A DNA stretch of 64,000 bases from Caulobacter sp. 602-2 (lineage in GTDB: Bacteria; Pseudomonadota; Alphaproteobacteria; Caulobacterales; Caulobacteraceae). The notes beneath the pieces are model-generated. The model was not told the origin of the DNA. It saw only the letters and a program-made list of their open reading frames with translations, and did not search any database. The translations under genes were made by a program, and so were the position numbers. Positions 17,520 through 26,474 of this stretch are shown here, one piece after another. The stretch spans positions 62,001-126,000 of the forward strand of contig NZ_JAAKGT010000008.1 in assembly GCF_011043625.1 (NCBI RefSeq), read 5' to 3'. Every line of letters begins with the position of its first letter. Within the stretch, counting starts at the first letter, position 1.

Positions 17520-20348
17520 TTAATCGCGCGCTTCGGACAGAAATGCGGCCGTCGCTTCAATGACTTCCACGAGCGTGAGTCGCTCGATGGTCACCCCTTC
17601 GGGCAGACTTGAAAAGAGCCTCGTGGGCGCGGCCGCATCCAGCATCACGAAGACGCCCCGGTCGTCGGCCCTGCGGATCAGTCGGCCGAAAGCCTGGCTG
17701 ATCCGGGCGCGGGCGATCGAGTCGTCGTAGCCCTTGCCGCCGAACTTGGTGCGACGGGACTTGTGCAGGATGTCCGGACGCGGCCAGGGCACGCGGTCGA
17801 AGACCAAGAGCCGCAGCGAGCGCCCCGGCACGTCGACGCCGTCCCGGATCGCGTCCGTGCCCAGCAGGCAGGCGTCCTCCTCGGCCCGGAAGATGTCGAC
17901 CAGGGCGCCGGCCTCCAGCGGATCGACGTGCTGGGCGTAGAGCGGCAGGCCCTTGTCGGCCAGGGGGGCGGCGATGCGCTCGTGCACGGCCTTCAGCCGG
18001 CGGATGGCGGTGAACAGGCCCAGGGCCCCGCCGTTGGCGGCCAGGAAGAGCTCGCGCATCGCCGCCGAGACCTGCCGCGCGTCCTCCTTGTTGACGTCGG
18101 TGACGACGAAGGCGCGGGCGTTCTTCTCGTAGTCGAAGGGCGAGACCAGGCGCAGCACCTTGGGCGGCTGGGGCAGACGAGCCGCGCCCGTGCGCATCTC
18201 GGCCAGGGCGAAGGGGTCCTCCAGCGCCGGGTCGACCAGGGTGGCGCTGGTCACCAGCACGCCGTGGGCGGGGCTGAGCACCGCGGCCCGCAGCGGCTCG
18301 GTCGGATCCACCCAGTGGCGACGGCAGGCCGCATCGACGACGCGCCCGTACAGGAAGGTGGCCTCGAACCAGTCGACGAAGTCGGGATCCTCCCCCTCGA
18401 GCGAATCCGGGGCGTCCTCGTCGATGGCCTTCAGGATCGAGCGCCAGGCCGGCAGGGTCATCCGGGCCCGGCGGTCCAGGCCCCGCAGCGCGCCCTCGAT
18501 GCGGGCGCGTTCGGACGGGCCCAGGTGCTCGGCGTCCTCGTCGAGCACGTCCTCCAGCTGGCGCGCCAGGGCCAGCAGCGGCGCCTCGATCCCGGCCAGG
18601 GCGCGGGCGGCCTCGCCGGCGCGCTCGCGCACCAGGTCGACGGCGGGGCGCGCGGCGCATTGCAGGCCCAGTTCCGGCCCGCCGCGATCGCTGGTCCGCG
18701 CCCGCAGCTGCTCGATGACCGCGACCAGATAGCTCTCGATCGGCCCGATCGGATTGACCTGCCCGTCCGGCGGCGCGATGCGGCCCGACCAGCCCTCGCC
18801 CGGCAGGGCCGTGGCGGCCTGGATCACGGCGCTCAGCGCCGCTCGGGCGCTTTCCTTGTCGCCCAGGATGTCGAGCAGGCGCGCCTCCAGCCCCCTGCCC
18901 CGCCGTCCGCGCCCTTCGGGGCCACGGATCCAGCGGCGCAATTCGGCGGCCTCCGCGCCCGACAGGGCGGCCGAGAAGGCGCTGTCGGCGGCGTCGAACA
19001 GGTGGTGGCCCTCGTCGAACACCACCCGCTTGACCGCCGTGGTCTCATTGTCGCCCTTCAGGCCCCGCGCCGCCCGGGCGCCGTCGAAGGCCGCCTGGGT
19101 CATGACCAGGGCGTGGTTGGCGATGACGATGTCGGCGCGCTTGGAGGCCCGCACGGCCTTTTCGATGAAGCAAACGCGATAGTGCTGGCAGCCGGCGTGG
19201 ATGCACTCGCCCCGGCGGTCGACCAGGTTGGCGGCGCTGGCCTGGGCCGAGGGCTGCACGGCGAACAGGGTCGGCAGCCAGGCCGGATAGTCGCCGCCGG
19301 TCATGTCGCCGTCGCGGCTGACCCGAGCCCAGCGCGCGGCCAGGGCCAGGCCCACCAGGTCGCCGTTGCCCAGCTGGGCGCTGTTGACCTGCTCCTGCAG
19401 GTTCAGCAGGCACAGGTAGTTCTCGCGGCCCTTGCGCACCACCGCCTTGCGGGCGCGCACCTGCGGGTCGGGATAGATGGCCGCGCTCTCGCGCTCGATC
19501 TGGCGCTGCAAAGCCCGCGTATAGGTGCTGATCCACACCGAGGGCCCGTTGGCCTCGGCCCAGACGCTGGCGGGGGCCAGATAGCCGAGCGTCTTGCCGA
19601 CGCCCGTGCCGGCTTCGGCCAGCATCATCCGGGGTTCGCCTTCGCGCTCCCGGGGCTGGAAGGCGAACGAGGCCTCGCGGGCGTAGGTGTCCTGAGCCTC
19701 GCGCACCTCGTCGAGGCCCGCGCGGGTGAGCAGCGACTTCAGGCGTTCGGAGGCGACCTCGGGATCGATGGGACGCGACAGCGGCTCGCCCAGCGGCGCG
19801 TGGTCCTCCCATTCGACCAGACGGCTCCAGACATCGAGGCCCGAGCTGCGAAACTGGTTGCCGACCGGAACCGAGCGCAGGGCGCCGACCGCCGCCGGCC
19901 CCCACGACCAGCCGGCCCGGGCCAGGGTCTCGGCCACGGCCAGGGCCTCCTCGCGCGACGGACGCGGGGTAAGGGCCAGTTCACGCAGCAAGAAGTCGGC
20001 GGCCTCGCGCAGGGTCTGGGCCTGGGCGGCGGCGCCTTTCGGCTCGGGCAGACCCAGCGCCATGGCCAGGCCCACCGACGACGGCGCGCAGAAGGTCGCC
20101 GGCCGGGTGAAGGCATAGAGCTCCAGCACGTCGAAGATGCCGGGATAGCGCATCGGCGCGTGCAGGTTCAGGCGCTTGGCGGTCATGGCCGCGTGGGCCA
20201 CCAGCACCGGCCCATGCTCGAAGAGGTCGCGTGCGTCCGGCGGCCGGATCACCCGGCCCTCGCCCGAGCCGTCGGCCAGCCCGGCGCGCGGGCCGGGCAG
20301 CACCACCAGAGCCGGGGCAAGGTCAAGATTCGGGGGAAGCGCGCTCAC
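17520..20348 (-). CDS. DinG/XPD-type ATP-dependent DNA helicase
   Basis: 942-residue superfamily 2 helicase. The N-terminal ~190 residues resemble an inactive extension before the helicase core. Walker A is AEAGTGVGKTLGY near residue 245. An iron-sulfur cluster domain is suggested by C in ENYLCLLN and CIHAGCQHYRVC. The DEAH box is FDEGHHLFD near residue 443, and motif VI is QAFGRLIRRADDRGVFV. DinG-like enzymes unwind 5' to 3', remove R-loops and D-loops and help replication past obstacles. It is downstream of the M28 gene but separated by a palindromic repeat, so it probably has its own promoter. Confidence 0.9.
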   Translation of the reverse strand: MSALPPNLDLAPALVVLPGPRAGLADGSGEGRVIRPPDARDLFEHGPVLVAHAAMTAKRLNLHAPMRYPGIFDVLELYAFTRPATFCAPSSVGLAMALGLPEPKGAAAQAQTLREAADFLLRELALTPRPSREEALAVAETLARAGWSWGPAAVGALRSVPVGNQFRSSGLDVWSRLVEWEDHAPLGEPLSRPIDPEVASERLKSLLTRAGLDEVREAQDTYAREASFAFQPREREGEPRMMLAEAGTGVGKTLGYLAPASVWAEANGPSVWISTYTRALQRQIERESAAIYPDPQVRARKAVVRKGRENYLCLLNLQEQVNSAQLGNGDLVGLALAARWARVSRDGDMTGGDYPAWLPTLFAVQPSAQASAANLVDRRGECIHAGCQHYRVCFIEKAVRASKRADIVIANHALVMTQAAFDGARAARGLKGDNETTAVKRVVFDEGHHLFDAADSAFSAALSGAEAAELRRWIRGPEGRGRRGRGLEARLLDILGDKESARAALSAVIQAATALPGEGWSGRIAPPDGQVNPIGPIESYLVAVIEQLRARTSDRGGPELGLQCAARPAVDLVRERAGEAARALAGIEAPLLALARQLEDVLDEDAEHLGPSERARIEGALRGLDRRARMTLPAWRSILKAIDEDAPDSLEGEDPDFVDWFEATFLYGRVVDAACRRHWVDPTEPLRAAVLSPAHGVLVTSATLVDPALEDPFALAEMRTGAARLPQPPKVLRLVSPFDYEKNARAFVVTDVNKEDARQVSAAMRELFLAANGGALGLFTAIRRLKAVHERIAAPLADKGLPLYAQHVDPLEAGALVDIFRAEEDACLLGTDAIRDGVDVPGRSLRLLVFDRVPWPRPDILHKSRRTKFGGKGYDDSIARARISQAFGRLIRRADDRGVFVMLDAAAPTRLFSSLPEGVTIERLTLVEVIEATAAFLSEARD

Positions 20349-20408
20349 GGGGAGTGATTAACACTTCGGCGCGGGGAAACGAACGGGGAACTGCTTTCCC
20401 CTTCTTGC

Positions 20409-20525
20409 TTGTCATCCCGGCCGTAGCGGAGCGGAGCGCCGGGACCTCCCACGGTTCCGATACGGCCGACGTGGGAGATCCCGGCTCTACGGATCGCTCA
20501 CGCAATCCTCCGGCCGGGATGACAA
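20409..20525. repeat. 117-bp palindromic repeat (TTGTCATCCCGGCCG ends)
   Basis: A 15-bp perfect terminal inverted repeat (TTGTCATCCCGGCCG at 20409-20423; complement at 20511-20525) encloses a further inverted segment around CCTCCCACG/CGTGGGAG. An element of the same length and ends occurs at 48758-48874. It looks like a MITE or REP-type mobile palindrome. Confidence 0.8.
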
Positions 20526-20547
20526 ACCAGGATGGAGTGAAAAGCCC

Positions 20548-22215
20548 CTACTTCCGCTGGCCCGCGCTGGCCGCGCGCACCGGCTTGAACTCCGAGCCCG
20601 CGTTCCAGTCGGGCCAGACGCGCGAGTTGGCGATCGCCTTGCCGGCTTCATAGACCAGGGCCACGTCCTGGGCCGCGCCGCGCAGGTCCCAGTCGGCGCT
20701 CCAGGCGTCGCAAGGCTGGTGGTAGCAGCGGGCGGTGTAGTCGGCGACCCAGGCGTCGCCGGCCGCGCGGCCGCCGTTCAGCAAGTCAGCGCCGCCGCCC
20801 AGACCCATCACCAGCAGCACCGGCACGCCGCGCTTGGCCAGCGAGAAGTGGTCGGCGCGGTAGAACAGCGCCCGTTCGGGCTTGGCGTCCGGCGTCACGG
20901 TGCGCCCCTGCGCGGCCGCGGCCTTGGCCAGGCCCTGCTCCAGCTCGTTCTGGCCGGCGCCGACCAGCACGATGTCCTTGGCGGGCCCCGCGGTCTGCAG
21001 CACGTCGAGGGTGTAGTTGGCGGCCATCTTGCCGAGCGCGGCGTCGCCGGCCTTCACGGCGTAGTACTCCGAACCCAGCAGGCCCCGCTCCTCGCCGGTC
21101 CAGGCGGCGAAGACGATCGAGCGCTGCGGCGCGGGTCCTTGCTTGAAGGCCCGTGCGACCTCGATCACCCCGGCCACGCCGATGGCGTCGTCGGCCGCGC
21201 CCGGACGGATGGTCTTGCCCTGTGCGTCCGGCGCGCCCACGCCGTAGGCGTCCCAGTGGGCGGCGTACATGATGCTCTCGTCGGCGTGGGTCGTGCCCGG
21301 CAGCTTGGCAACCACGTTGTGGCTGACCATCGGCTCATGAGCCACCTTGTAGGCGGCCGAGAACGCCGCGCCCTTCAGCGCCACCGGCTTGAACGACGGC
21401 TCGCGCGCCGAGCGCTTCAGGGCCTCGAAGTCCAGGCCCGAGCGCTTGAAGAGGTCGACGGCCACGTCCCGCTGGATCCAGCCCTGCAGTTGCAGCTTCT
21501 CCTTGGCCGGGTCGGGGCGGACGATGTCGTAGCCCTCGCCGTTCGAGGCCTTCACCGTGCTCCAGCCGTAACCCGCGCCCAGGGTTTCGTGGACGATCAG
21601 GGCGCCGACCGCGCCACGGCGCACGGCCTCCTCGTACTTGTAGGTCCAGCGGGCGTAGTAGGTGGCCGCCTTGCCGCCGAACTTGCCGTAGGCGGGCTCG
21701 CCGGCCTCGGCTTCCAGATCGGGGTCGCTGATCAGGAAGACGGCGACCTTGCCCTTCAGGTCCGCGCCCTTGAAGTCGTCCCAGCCGCGTTCGGGCGCGC
21801 TGACGCCATAGCCGACGAAGACCAGCGGGGCGTCCTTGATCGCCACTTTGTCGACCGGCAGCAGGGTCATGACCTGGGCCTGCTCGCCCTGGGCCAGGGC
21901 CATCGCGCCGCCGGCGGTCGAAAAGCTCATCGCCACCGGACCGTCGATGCGGGTGTGCACCAGCGGCACCTTCTGGGTGTAGGACCCGGCGTCGCCGGCC
22001 GGCTCCAGGCCCAGCGCCTTGAACTGCCCGGCGATGTAATCGGTGGTCTTCTGCTCGGCCGGACCGCCCGGGGCGCGGCCCAGGAACTCGTCGCTGGCCA
22101 GCACGCGAGTGATCTCCGACAGCTTGGCCGGGTCGATCGGAGCGCTGTCCTGCGCGTGGGCCAAAGCCGGCAGGGCCAGGGCGGCGGTCAGCAGAAGGGC
22201 GGCGCGGCGGGACAT
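20548..22215 (-). CDS. M28-family zinc peptidase with PA-type insert (exported)
   Basis: 555-residue periplasmic or secreted aminopeptidase-like enzyme with signal peptide SRRAALLLTAALALPALAHA. A protease-associated segment lies in the middle (VFVGYGVSAPERGWDDFKG). The M28 metal ligands appear as AHWDAYGVG (His, Asp), GAADDAIGVAG (bridging Asp), and GEERGLLGSEY (catalytic Glu plus ligand Glu), with later ligands likely in NYTLDVLQ and YHQPCDAW. I start at the ATG at 22215, which begins the signal peptide. The substrate is not predictable. Downstream dinG-like gene lies beyond a mobile palindrome. Confidence 0.9.
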   Translation of the reverse strand: MSRRAALLLTAALALPALAHAQDSAPIDPAKLSEITRVLASDEFLGRAPGGPAEQKTTDYIAGQFKALGLEPAGDAGSYTQKVPLVHTRIDGPVAMSFSTAGGAMALAQGEQAQVMTLLPVDKVAIKDAPLVFVGYGVSAPERGWDDFKGADLKGKVAVFLISDPDLEAEAGEPAYGKFGGKAATYYARWTYKYEEAVRRGAVGALIVHETLGAGYGWSTVKASNGEGYDIVRPDPAKEKLQLQGWIQRDVAVDLFKRSGLDFEALKRSAREPSFKPVALKGAAFSAAYKVAHEPMVSHNVVAKLPGTTHADESIMYAAHWDAYGVGAPDAQGKTIRPGAADDAIGVAGVIEVARAFKQGPAPQRSIVFAAWTGEERGLLGSEYYAVKAGDAALGKMAANYTLDVLQTAGPAKDIVLVGAGQNELEQGLAKAAAAQGRTVTPDAKPERALFYRADHFSLAKRGVPVLLVMGLGGGADLLNGGRAAGDAWVADYTARCYHQPCDAWSADWDLRGAAQDVALVYEAGKAIANSRVWPDWNAGSEFKPVRAASAGQRK

Positions 22216-22346
22216 GGGCGAACTCCGGGAAACTTCGAGCGCGACCGTAGAAACCTCCGCCGAGATACGCAAACTTCGCACGCCGTTCGGTGGCTAATGT
22301 CGATTCCCCGCCAGAAACAGAACAGGAACATGCTATAGCCACCGCG

Positions 22347-24995
22347 ATGGTTCCGGCCGACCTGCTTCCCCCGCGTTTTTCCGAGTGGTTCGCCGCCCGC
22401 GGCTGGTCTCCGCGCGCCCACCAGCTGGCGATGATCGAGAAGGCCAAGGCCGGCCGCGACGCCCTGCTGATCGCCCCCACCGGCGGCGGCAAGACCCTGG
22501 CCGGCTTCCTGCCCAGCCTGATCGAGCTCGCCGAACGGGCGCCGCGCAACACCCCGGCCGGGATCCACACCCTCTACATCTCGCCGCTCAAGGCGCTCGC
22601 CGTCGATGTCGAGCGCAACCTGATGACCCCGATCCGCGAGATGGGCCTCTCCATCGTCGCCGAGAGCCGCACCGGCGACACCGGCGAGAGCCGCAAGGCC
22701 CGCCAGCGCATCCGACCGCCCGACATCCTTTTGACCACGCCCGAGCAACTGGCGCTGTTCTGCGCCTGGGAGGGCGCGCGGGAATACTTCGCCGACCTAT
22801 CGTGCGTGATCGTCGACGAGGCCCACGCCATGTGGCCCTCCAAGCGCGGCGACCTGCTGGCGCTGGACATCGCGCGCCTGCAGACCTTCGCACCGCGGCT
22901 GCGCCGGGTGGGGCTTTCGGCGACGGTGGATGATCCGGATCTGGTGAGACGGTGGCTGGGTAGACACCGACAAGAAGATCCTCCCCCCCTGGGGGAGGTG
23001 GCGGCGAAGCCGACGGAGGGGGCTAGCGCCGGCCTGCGGCCGTCCCCCTCCGGCCCTCCGGGCCACCTCCCCCAACGGGGGAGGATCGACGCCTCGTCCG
23101 TCGACCTCGTCCTCGGCTCGGGCGGCGCGCAGCCGGTCGTGGAGGTTCTGGTCTCCGGCGGCCGCGTGCCGTGGGCGGGGCACACCGCCCAGCACGCCAT
23201 GGCCGAGGTCTACGAGATCATCCGCCAGTCGCGGACCGCCCTCGTCTTCGTCAACACGCGCTTTCAGGCCGAGTTCGCCTTCCAGGAGCTGTGGAAGCTC
23301 AACGACGACGGCCTGCCGATCGCCCTGCACCACGGCAGCCTGTCGGCCGAGCAGCGGCGCAAGGTCGAGGCGGCCATGGCCCGCGGCGACCTGCGCGCCG
23401 TGGTCTGCACCTCGACCCTGGACATGGGCATCGACTGGGGCGACGTCGATCTCGTCATCCAGCTGGCCGCGCCCAAGGGGGCCTCCAGGATGGTCCAGCG
23501 GATCGGCCGCGCCAATCACCGGCTGGACGAGCCCAGCCGCGCCCTGTTCGTGCCCGCCAGCCGTTTCGAGATGCTGGAGTGCCGCGCCGCCGCCGACGCC
23601 ATCCTGGAAAACCACCTCGACGGCGAGCCGGCCCGCGTCGGCGCCCTCGACGTCCTGGCCCAGCACGTCATGGGCTGCGCCTGCTCCGAGCCCTTCAGGC
23701 TGGTCGACCTCTATGACGAGGTTCGCAGCGCCGGCCCGTACGCCGACCTCTCCTGGGAAGACTTCGAGACCGTCGTCGATTTCGTCTCCACCGGCGGCTA
23801 CGCGCTGAAGACCTACGACCGCTTCCGCCGGATCGTCGAGGACAAGGACGGCTTCTGGAAGGCCCGCAACGCCCAGGTCGTCCAGCGCCACCGCATGAAC
23901 GTCGGGGCCATCGTCTCGCCGGCCGTGGTCAACGTCCGCATCGGCGGCGGCCGCAGGCCGTCGCGCTCTGGGAGCGCGCCTACTTTGAGTGGCGCGCGGT
24001 CAGACGCAAAACCGGCTTCCACTTTTGCTGACCGCGCGCGCGGCGGCCGCAAGATCGGCGAGGCCGAGGAAGGCTATTTCGAACAGCTGACGCCGGGCGA
24101 CACCTTCGTGTTCGCCGGCCAGGTCTGGCAGTTCAACAGCCTGGTCGGCGCCGACGCCTATGTCAGCCCAGCCCCGGCGAAGGACCCGAAGATGCCCAGC
24201 TGGGGCGGCTCGAAGTTCCCGCTGTCGACCTATCTGGCCAGCCGCGTGCGCAAGATGATGCACGACGAGGCCGAATGGACCGCCCTGCCCCCCGACGTGC
24301 AGGAGTGGATGGCCTATCAGAAGGCCCGCTCGCTCATCCCCGACGAGGACGAGATGCTGCTGGAGACCTTCCCTCGCGGGAAGCGGTTCCACATGGTCAT
24401 GTACCCGTTCGAGGGGCGCCTGGCCCACACCACCCTGGCCATGCTGCTGACCCGGCGGCTGGACCGGCTGGGCGTCGGCCCGCTGGGCTTCGTCTGCAAC
24501 GACTATGCGCTGAACATCTGGTCGCTGCGGCCGATGGACGAACTCGACCTGCCTGACCTCTTCGACCAGGACATGCTGGGCGACGACCTCGAGGACTGGC
24601 TGAACGAGAGCTTCCTGATGAAGCGCGCCTTCAAGGCCTGCGCCCTGGTCGGCGGCCTCATCGAGCGGCGCTATCCTGGCGAGGAGAAGTCGGGGCGGCA
24701 GGTCACCTTCTCGACCGACCTGATCTATGACGTGCTGCGCAAGCACCAGCCCGACCACCTGCTGCTGCGCTGCGCCCGCATGGACGCCGCGACCGGCCAG
24801 CTGGACGTGGCGCGTCTGGGCGACCTGCTGGCCCGCATCAAGGGCCGCATCCGCCATGCGGCGCTCGACAAGGTTTCGCCCTTCGCCGTGCCGATCATGC
24901 TGGAGATCGGCCGCGAGCGCGCGCCCGGCGACGCAGCCGGCGAGATGATCCTGGCCGAGGCGGAGGAAGACTTGATCGCGGAGGCGCTTTCCTAG
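22347..24995 (+). CDS. lhr: Lhr-type ligase-associated DEXH helicase with two in-frame repeat insertions
   Basis: 882-residue superfamily 2 DNA repair helicase. Walker A is IAPTGGGKT (residues 42-50), the DEAH box VIVDEAHAMW (157-160), and motif VI lies near QRIGRANHRLD. The Lhr core and winged-helix region follow. Two extra segments break homologous spacing: residues 211-247 are encoded by a palindromic repeat at 22977-23087, and about 32 residues at 537-569 by a second insertion flanked by 11-bp direct repeats. Both keep frame (111 and 96 bases), and removing them leaves ~813 residues, near the family's usual size. The start at 22347 is favoured over a GTG at 22290 by family length. Its stop overlaps the pdeM start. 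Confidence 0.88.
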   Translation: MVPADLLPPRFSEWFAARGWSPRAHQLAMIEKAKAGRDALLIAPTGGGKTLAGFLPSLIELAERAPRNTPAGIHTLYISPLKALAVDVERNLMTPIREMGLSIVAESRTGDTGESRKARQRIRPPDILLTTPEQLALFCAWEGAREYFADLSCVIVDEAHAMWPSKRGDLLALDIARLQTFAPRLRRVGLSATVDDPDLVRRWLGRHRQEDPPPLGEVAAKPTEGASAGLRPSPSGPPGHLPQRGRIDASSVDLVLGSGGAQPVVEVLVSGGRVPWAGHTAQHAMAEVYEIIRQSRTALVFVNTRFQAEFAFQELWKLNDDGLPIALHHGSLSAEQRRKVEAAMARGDLRAVVCTSTLDMGIDWGDVDLVIQLAAPKGASRMVQRIGRANHRLDEPSRALFVPASRFEMLECRAAADAILENHLDGEPARVGALDVLAQHVMGCACSEPFRLVDLYDEVRSAGPYADLSWEDFETVVDFVSTGGYALKTYDRFRRIVEDKDGFWKARNAQVVQRHRMNVGAIVSPAVVNVRIGGGRRPSRSGSAPTLSGARSDAKPASTFADRARGGRKIGEAEEGYFEQLTPGDTFVFAGQVWQFNSLVGADAYVSPAPAKDPKMPSWGGSKFPLSTYLASRVRKMMHDEAEWTALPPDVQEWMAYQKARSLIPDEDEMLLETFPRGKRFHMVMYPFEGRLAHTTLAMLLTRRLDRLGVGPLGFVCNDYALNIWSLRPMDELDLPDLFDQDMLGDDLEDWLNESFLMKRAFKACALVGGLIERRYPGEEKSGRQVTFSTDLIYDVLRKHQPDHLLLRCARMDAATGQLDVARLGDLLARIKGRIRHAALDKVSPFAVPIMLEIGRERAPGDAAGEMILAEAEEDLIAEALS
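22977..23087. repeat. Palindromic repeat inserted in frame in lhr (element 1)
   Basis: 111-bp element starting GATCCTCC and ending GGAGGATC. A 29-base stretch from 23043 (CCCCCTCCGGCCCTCC...) is identical to the intergenic element at 36999. It adds exactly 37 Pro/Gly-rich codons to the helicase. Confidence 0.85.
23956..24051. repeat. Second in-frame palindromic insertion in lhr (element 2)
   Basis: 96-bp segment flanked by the direct repeat CGGCGGCCGCA (23945-23955 and 24041-24051). Its core is a 12-bp inverted repeat GCGCGCGGTCAG/CTGACCGCGCGC (23992-24003/24028-24039) around an ACGCAAAACCGG...CTTTTG centre that I recognise as a common alphaproteobacterial intergenic palindrome. Confidence 0.82.
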
Positions 24996-25702
24996 TGACG
25001 AAGTTCCAGCTCAGTGACTGTGGAGGGCTCGCCGTGCTGCTGGCCGGACGCACGGTGCTGCTGCGCGGCTCCGGCGCCCTGTGGCTGGCGTCCGAGCGCG
25101 CGCTGGTGGTCGCCGACCTGCACTTCGAGAAGGGCTCGTCCTACGCCGCGCGCTTCGGCCAGATGCTGCCGCCTTACGACACCCGCGAGACCCTGACCCG
25201 TCTTGAAGCCGAGGTGGCGGCGCTGGAGCCGGCGACGCTGATCTTCTTAGGCGACAGCTTCCACGACGGCGCGGCCGAGGATCGCCTGGCGGCCGACGAC
25301 GCCGACCGCCTGCGCGCGCTCGCCGTCGGCCGCGACCTGATCTGGGCGGTGGGCAACCACGACGCCGACGGCCCCCGCGCCCTGCCCGGCCAGGTCATCG
25401 ACGAGATGGCCATCGGCGGCCTGATCCTGCGCCACGAGCCCGAGCCCGGCGTCCAGCCCGGCGAAGTGGCCGGCCACCTGCACCCGGCCGCCCGGGTCTC
25501 CAGCGGTCGCGGCAGCGTGCGCAAGCGCTGCTTCGTCACCGACGGCCAGCGCCTGATCCTGCCGGCCTTCGGCGCCTATACGGGGGGTCTGAACATCCTG
25601 GACCAGGCCTTCGCCGGCCTGTTCGCCGCCCCGCCCCTGGCCGGGGCGCTGGGCGGCAGGCGCGTGCACGCGGTGGGGCCCAAGTCGCTGCGGCCCGACT
25701 GA
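24995..25702 (+). CDS. pdeM: Ligase-associated DNA damage response endonuclease PdeM
   Basis: 235-residue calcineurin-like metallophosphoesterase. Metal-binding motifs are VADLHFEKG (D-x-H), LGDSFHDG (GD), AVGNHDAD (GNHD) and AGHLHPAA (GH-x-H), in the usual order. PdeM proteins partner Lhr-type helicase, an ATP-dependent ligase and an exonuclease in a DNA-damage-response cluster. Here only lhr and pdeM are adjacent: the GTG start shares one base with the lhr stop TAG, so they are coupled. The ligase and exonuclease genes are not in the window. Confidence 0.9.
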   Translation: MTKFQLSDCGGLAVLLAGRTVLLRGSGALWLASERALVVADLHFEKGSSYAARFGQMLPPYDTRETLTRLEAEVAALEPATLIFLGDSFHDGAAEDRLAADDADRLRALAVGRDLIWAVGNHDADGPRALPGQVIDEMAIGGLILRHEPEPGVQPGEVAGHLHPAARVSSGRGSVRKRCFVTDGQRLILPAFGAYTGGLNILDQAFAGLFAAPPLAGALGGRRVHAVGPKSLRPD

Positions 25703-25778
25703 CGCAAGCTAGGCCCTGGGATCGCCCGGGCGTCCGGCGGCGTTTGCCCGGAAACGTCCACCCGGGAGACCGCGCCCC

Positions 25779-26120
25779 ATGCGCCCGCTGATCCCGAGCG
25801 TCGCCGCCCTTCTGGTCCTGTCGGCCTGCGCCAGCAATCCCGCCCCGCGCGACACCGTCGCCAGGCTCGACGCCAGCCATCCGCGCTATGACAGCGCCAA
25901 GTGCCGCAAGGCCCGCGCGGAAGCCGAACAGTACAACGAGCACCGTATCGTGCGCGCCGTGGTGGGCGTGGGCGGCAACGTGGTGGTCCCGTTCGCCGGC
26001 GCCGCGGCCGGCACGGCCCTGACCCACCGGCTGGAAAAGAAGAAGGCCAAGCTGAACCACGCCGTGGCCTCGGCCTGCCTGAGCGATCCGCTGGCGAGAA
26101 AGGCCGTGGCCGCGCGGTAG
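25779..26120 (+). CDS. Small lipoprotein with glycine-zipper-like helix
   Basis: 113-residue predicted lipoprotein: MRPLIPSVAALLVLSAC gives a lipobox (LSAC) with cysteine near residue 17. The middle VVGVGGNVVVPFAGAAAGTALTH is a glycine-rich hydrophobic stretch. Two further cysteines (KCRKA, ACLSD) could form a disulfide. I do not recognise a named family, and no function is claimed. It stands alone downstream of pdeM, 76 bases away, perhaps with its own promoter. Confidence 0.72.
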   Translation: MRPLIPSVAALLVLSACASNPAPRDTVARLDASHPRYDSAKCRKARAEAEQYNEHRIVRAVVGVGGNVVVPFAGAAAGTALTHRLEKKKAKLNHAVASACLSDPLARKAVAAR

Positions 26121-26213
26121 GCCCGGCGCGGGCTTCACGCGCCGCCAGAAAGCGCTTCACGCCTCGGGCGCGCGGCCGATACTGTCGCCACGGCGGCGGT
26201 GGGGAGGCCCTTC

Positions 26214-26474
26214 ATGGCCTATCTGTTCGGGGCGTTGATCTGCCTCTTGGCCTCGGTCGCGCCCTACGCGCTGCTCATGCAGCTGTCGGTGGGCGCTGGA
26301 CGGGCGGAGTTCCACATTTCGTGGTTCGTCTTCTCGCTGGCGATCGCCGCCGTCGGGCTGGTGTTCTGCGGCCTGGGCTGGAGGCGAGCACGCATCGCCG
26401 CGGCGCTGCTCGGCCTGGCTCTGCTCGGCCCCGGCGCCTTGTCGATGGTGCTGCTTCGGGAGGCCTTGGCCTAA
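26214..26474 (+). CDS. Small integral membrane protein
   Basis: 86-residue protein of three hydrophobic segments (residues ~3-24, 37-57, 62-82) with few charged residues and a WRRAR loop between segments 2 and 3, which would place that loop in the cytoplasm. GGGGAGG lies six bases before the ATG at 26214. No family was recognised. The last four bases overlap the stop of the convergent DUF3429 gene. Confidence 0.68.
   Translation: MAYLFGALICLLASVAPYALLMQLSVGAGRAEFHISWFVFSLAIAAVGLVFCGLGWRRARIAAALLGLALLGPGALSMVLLREALA

Noticed and set aside
17763..20357. A plus-strand frame of about 860 codons opposite the dinG-like gene
   Set aside because: Antisense shadow: low-complexity Gly/Arg/Gln-rich translation without domain motifs.
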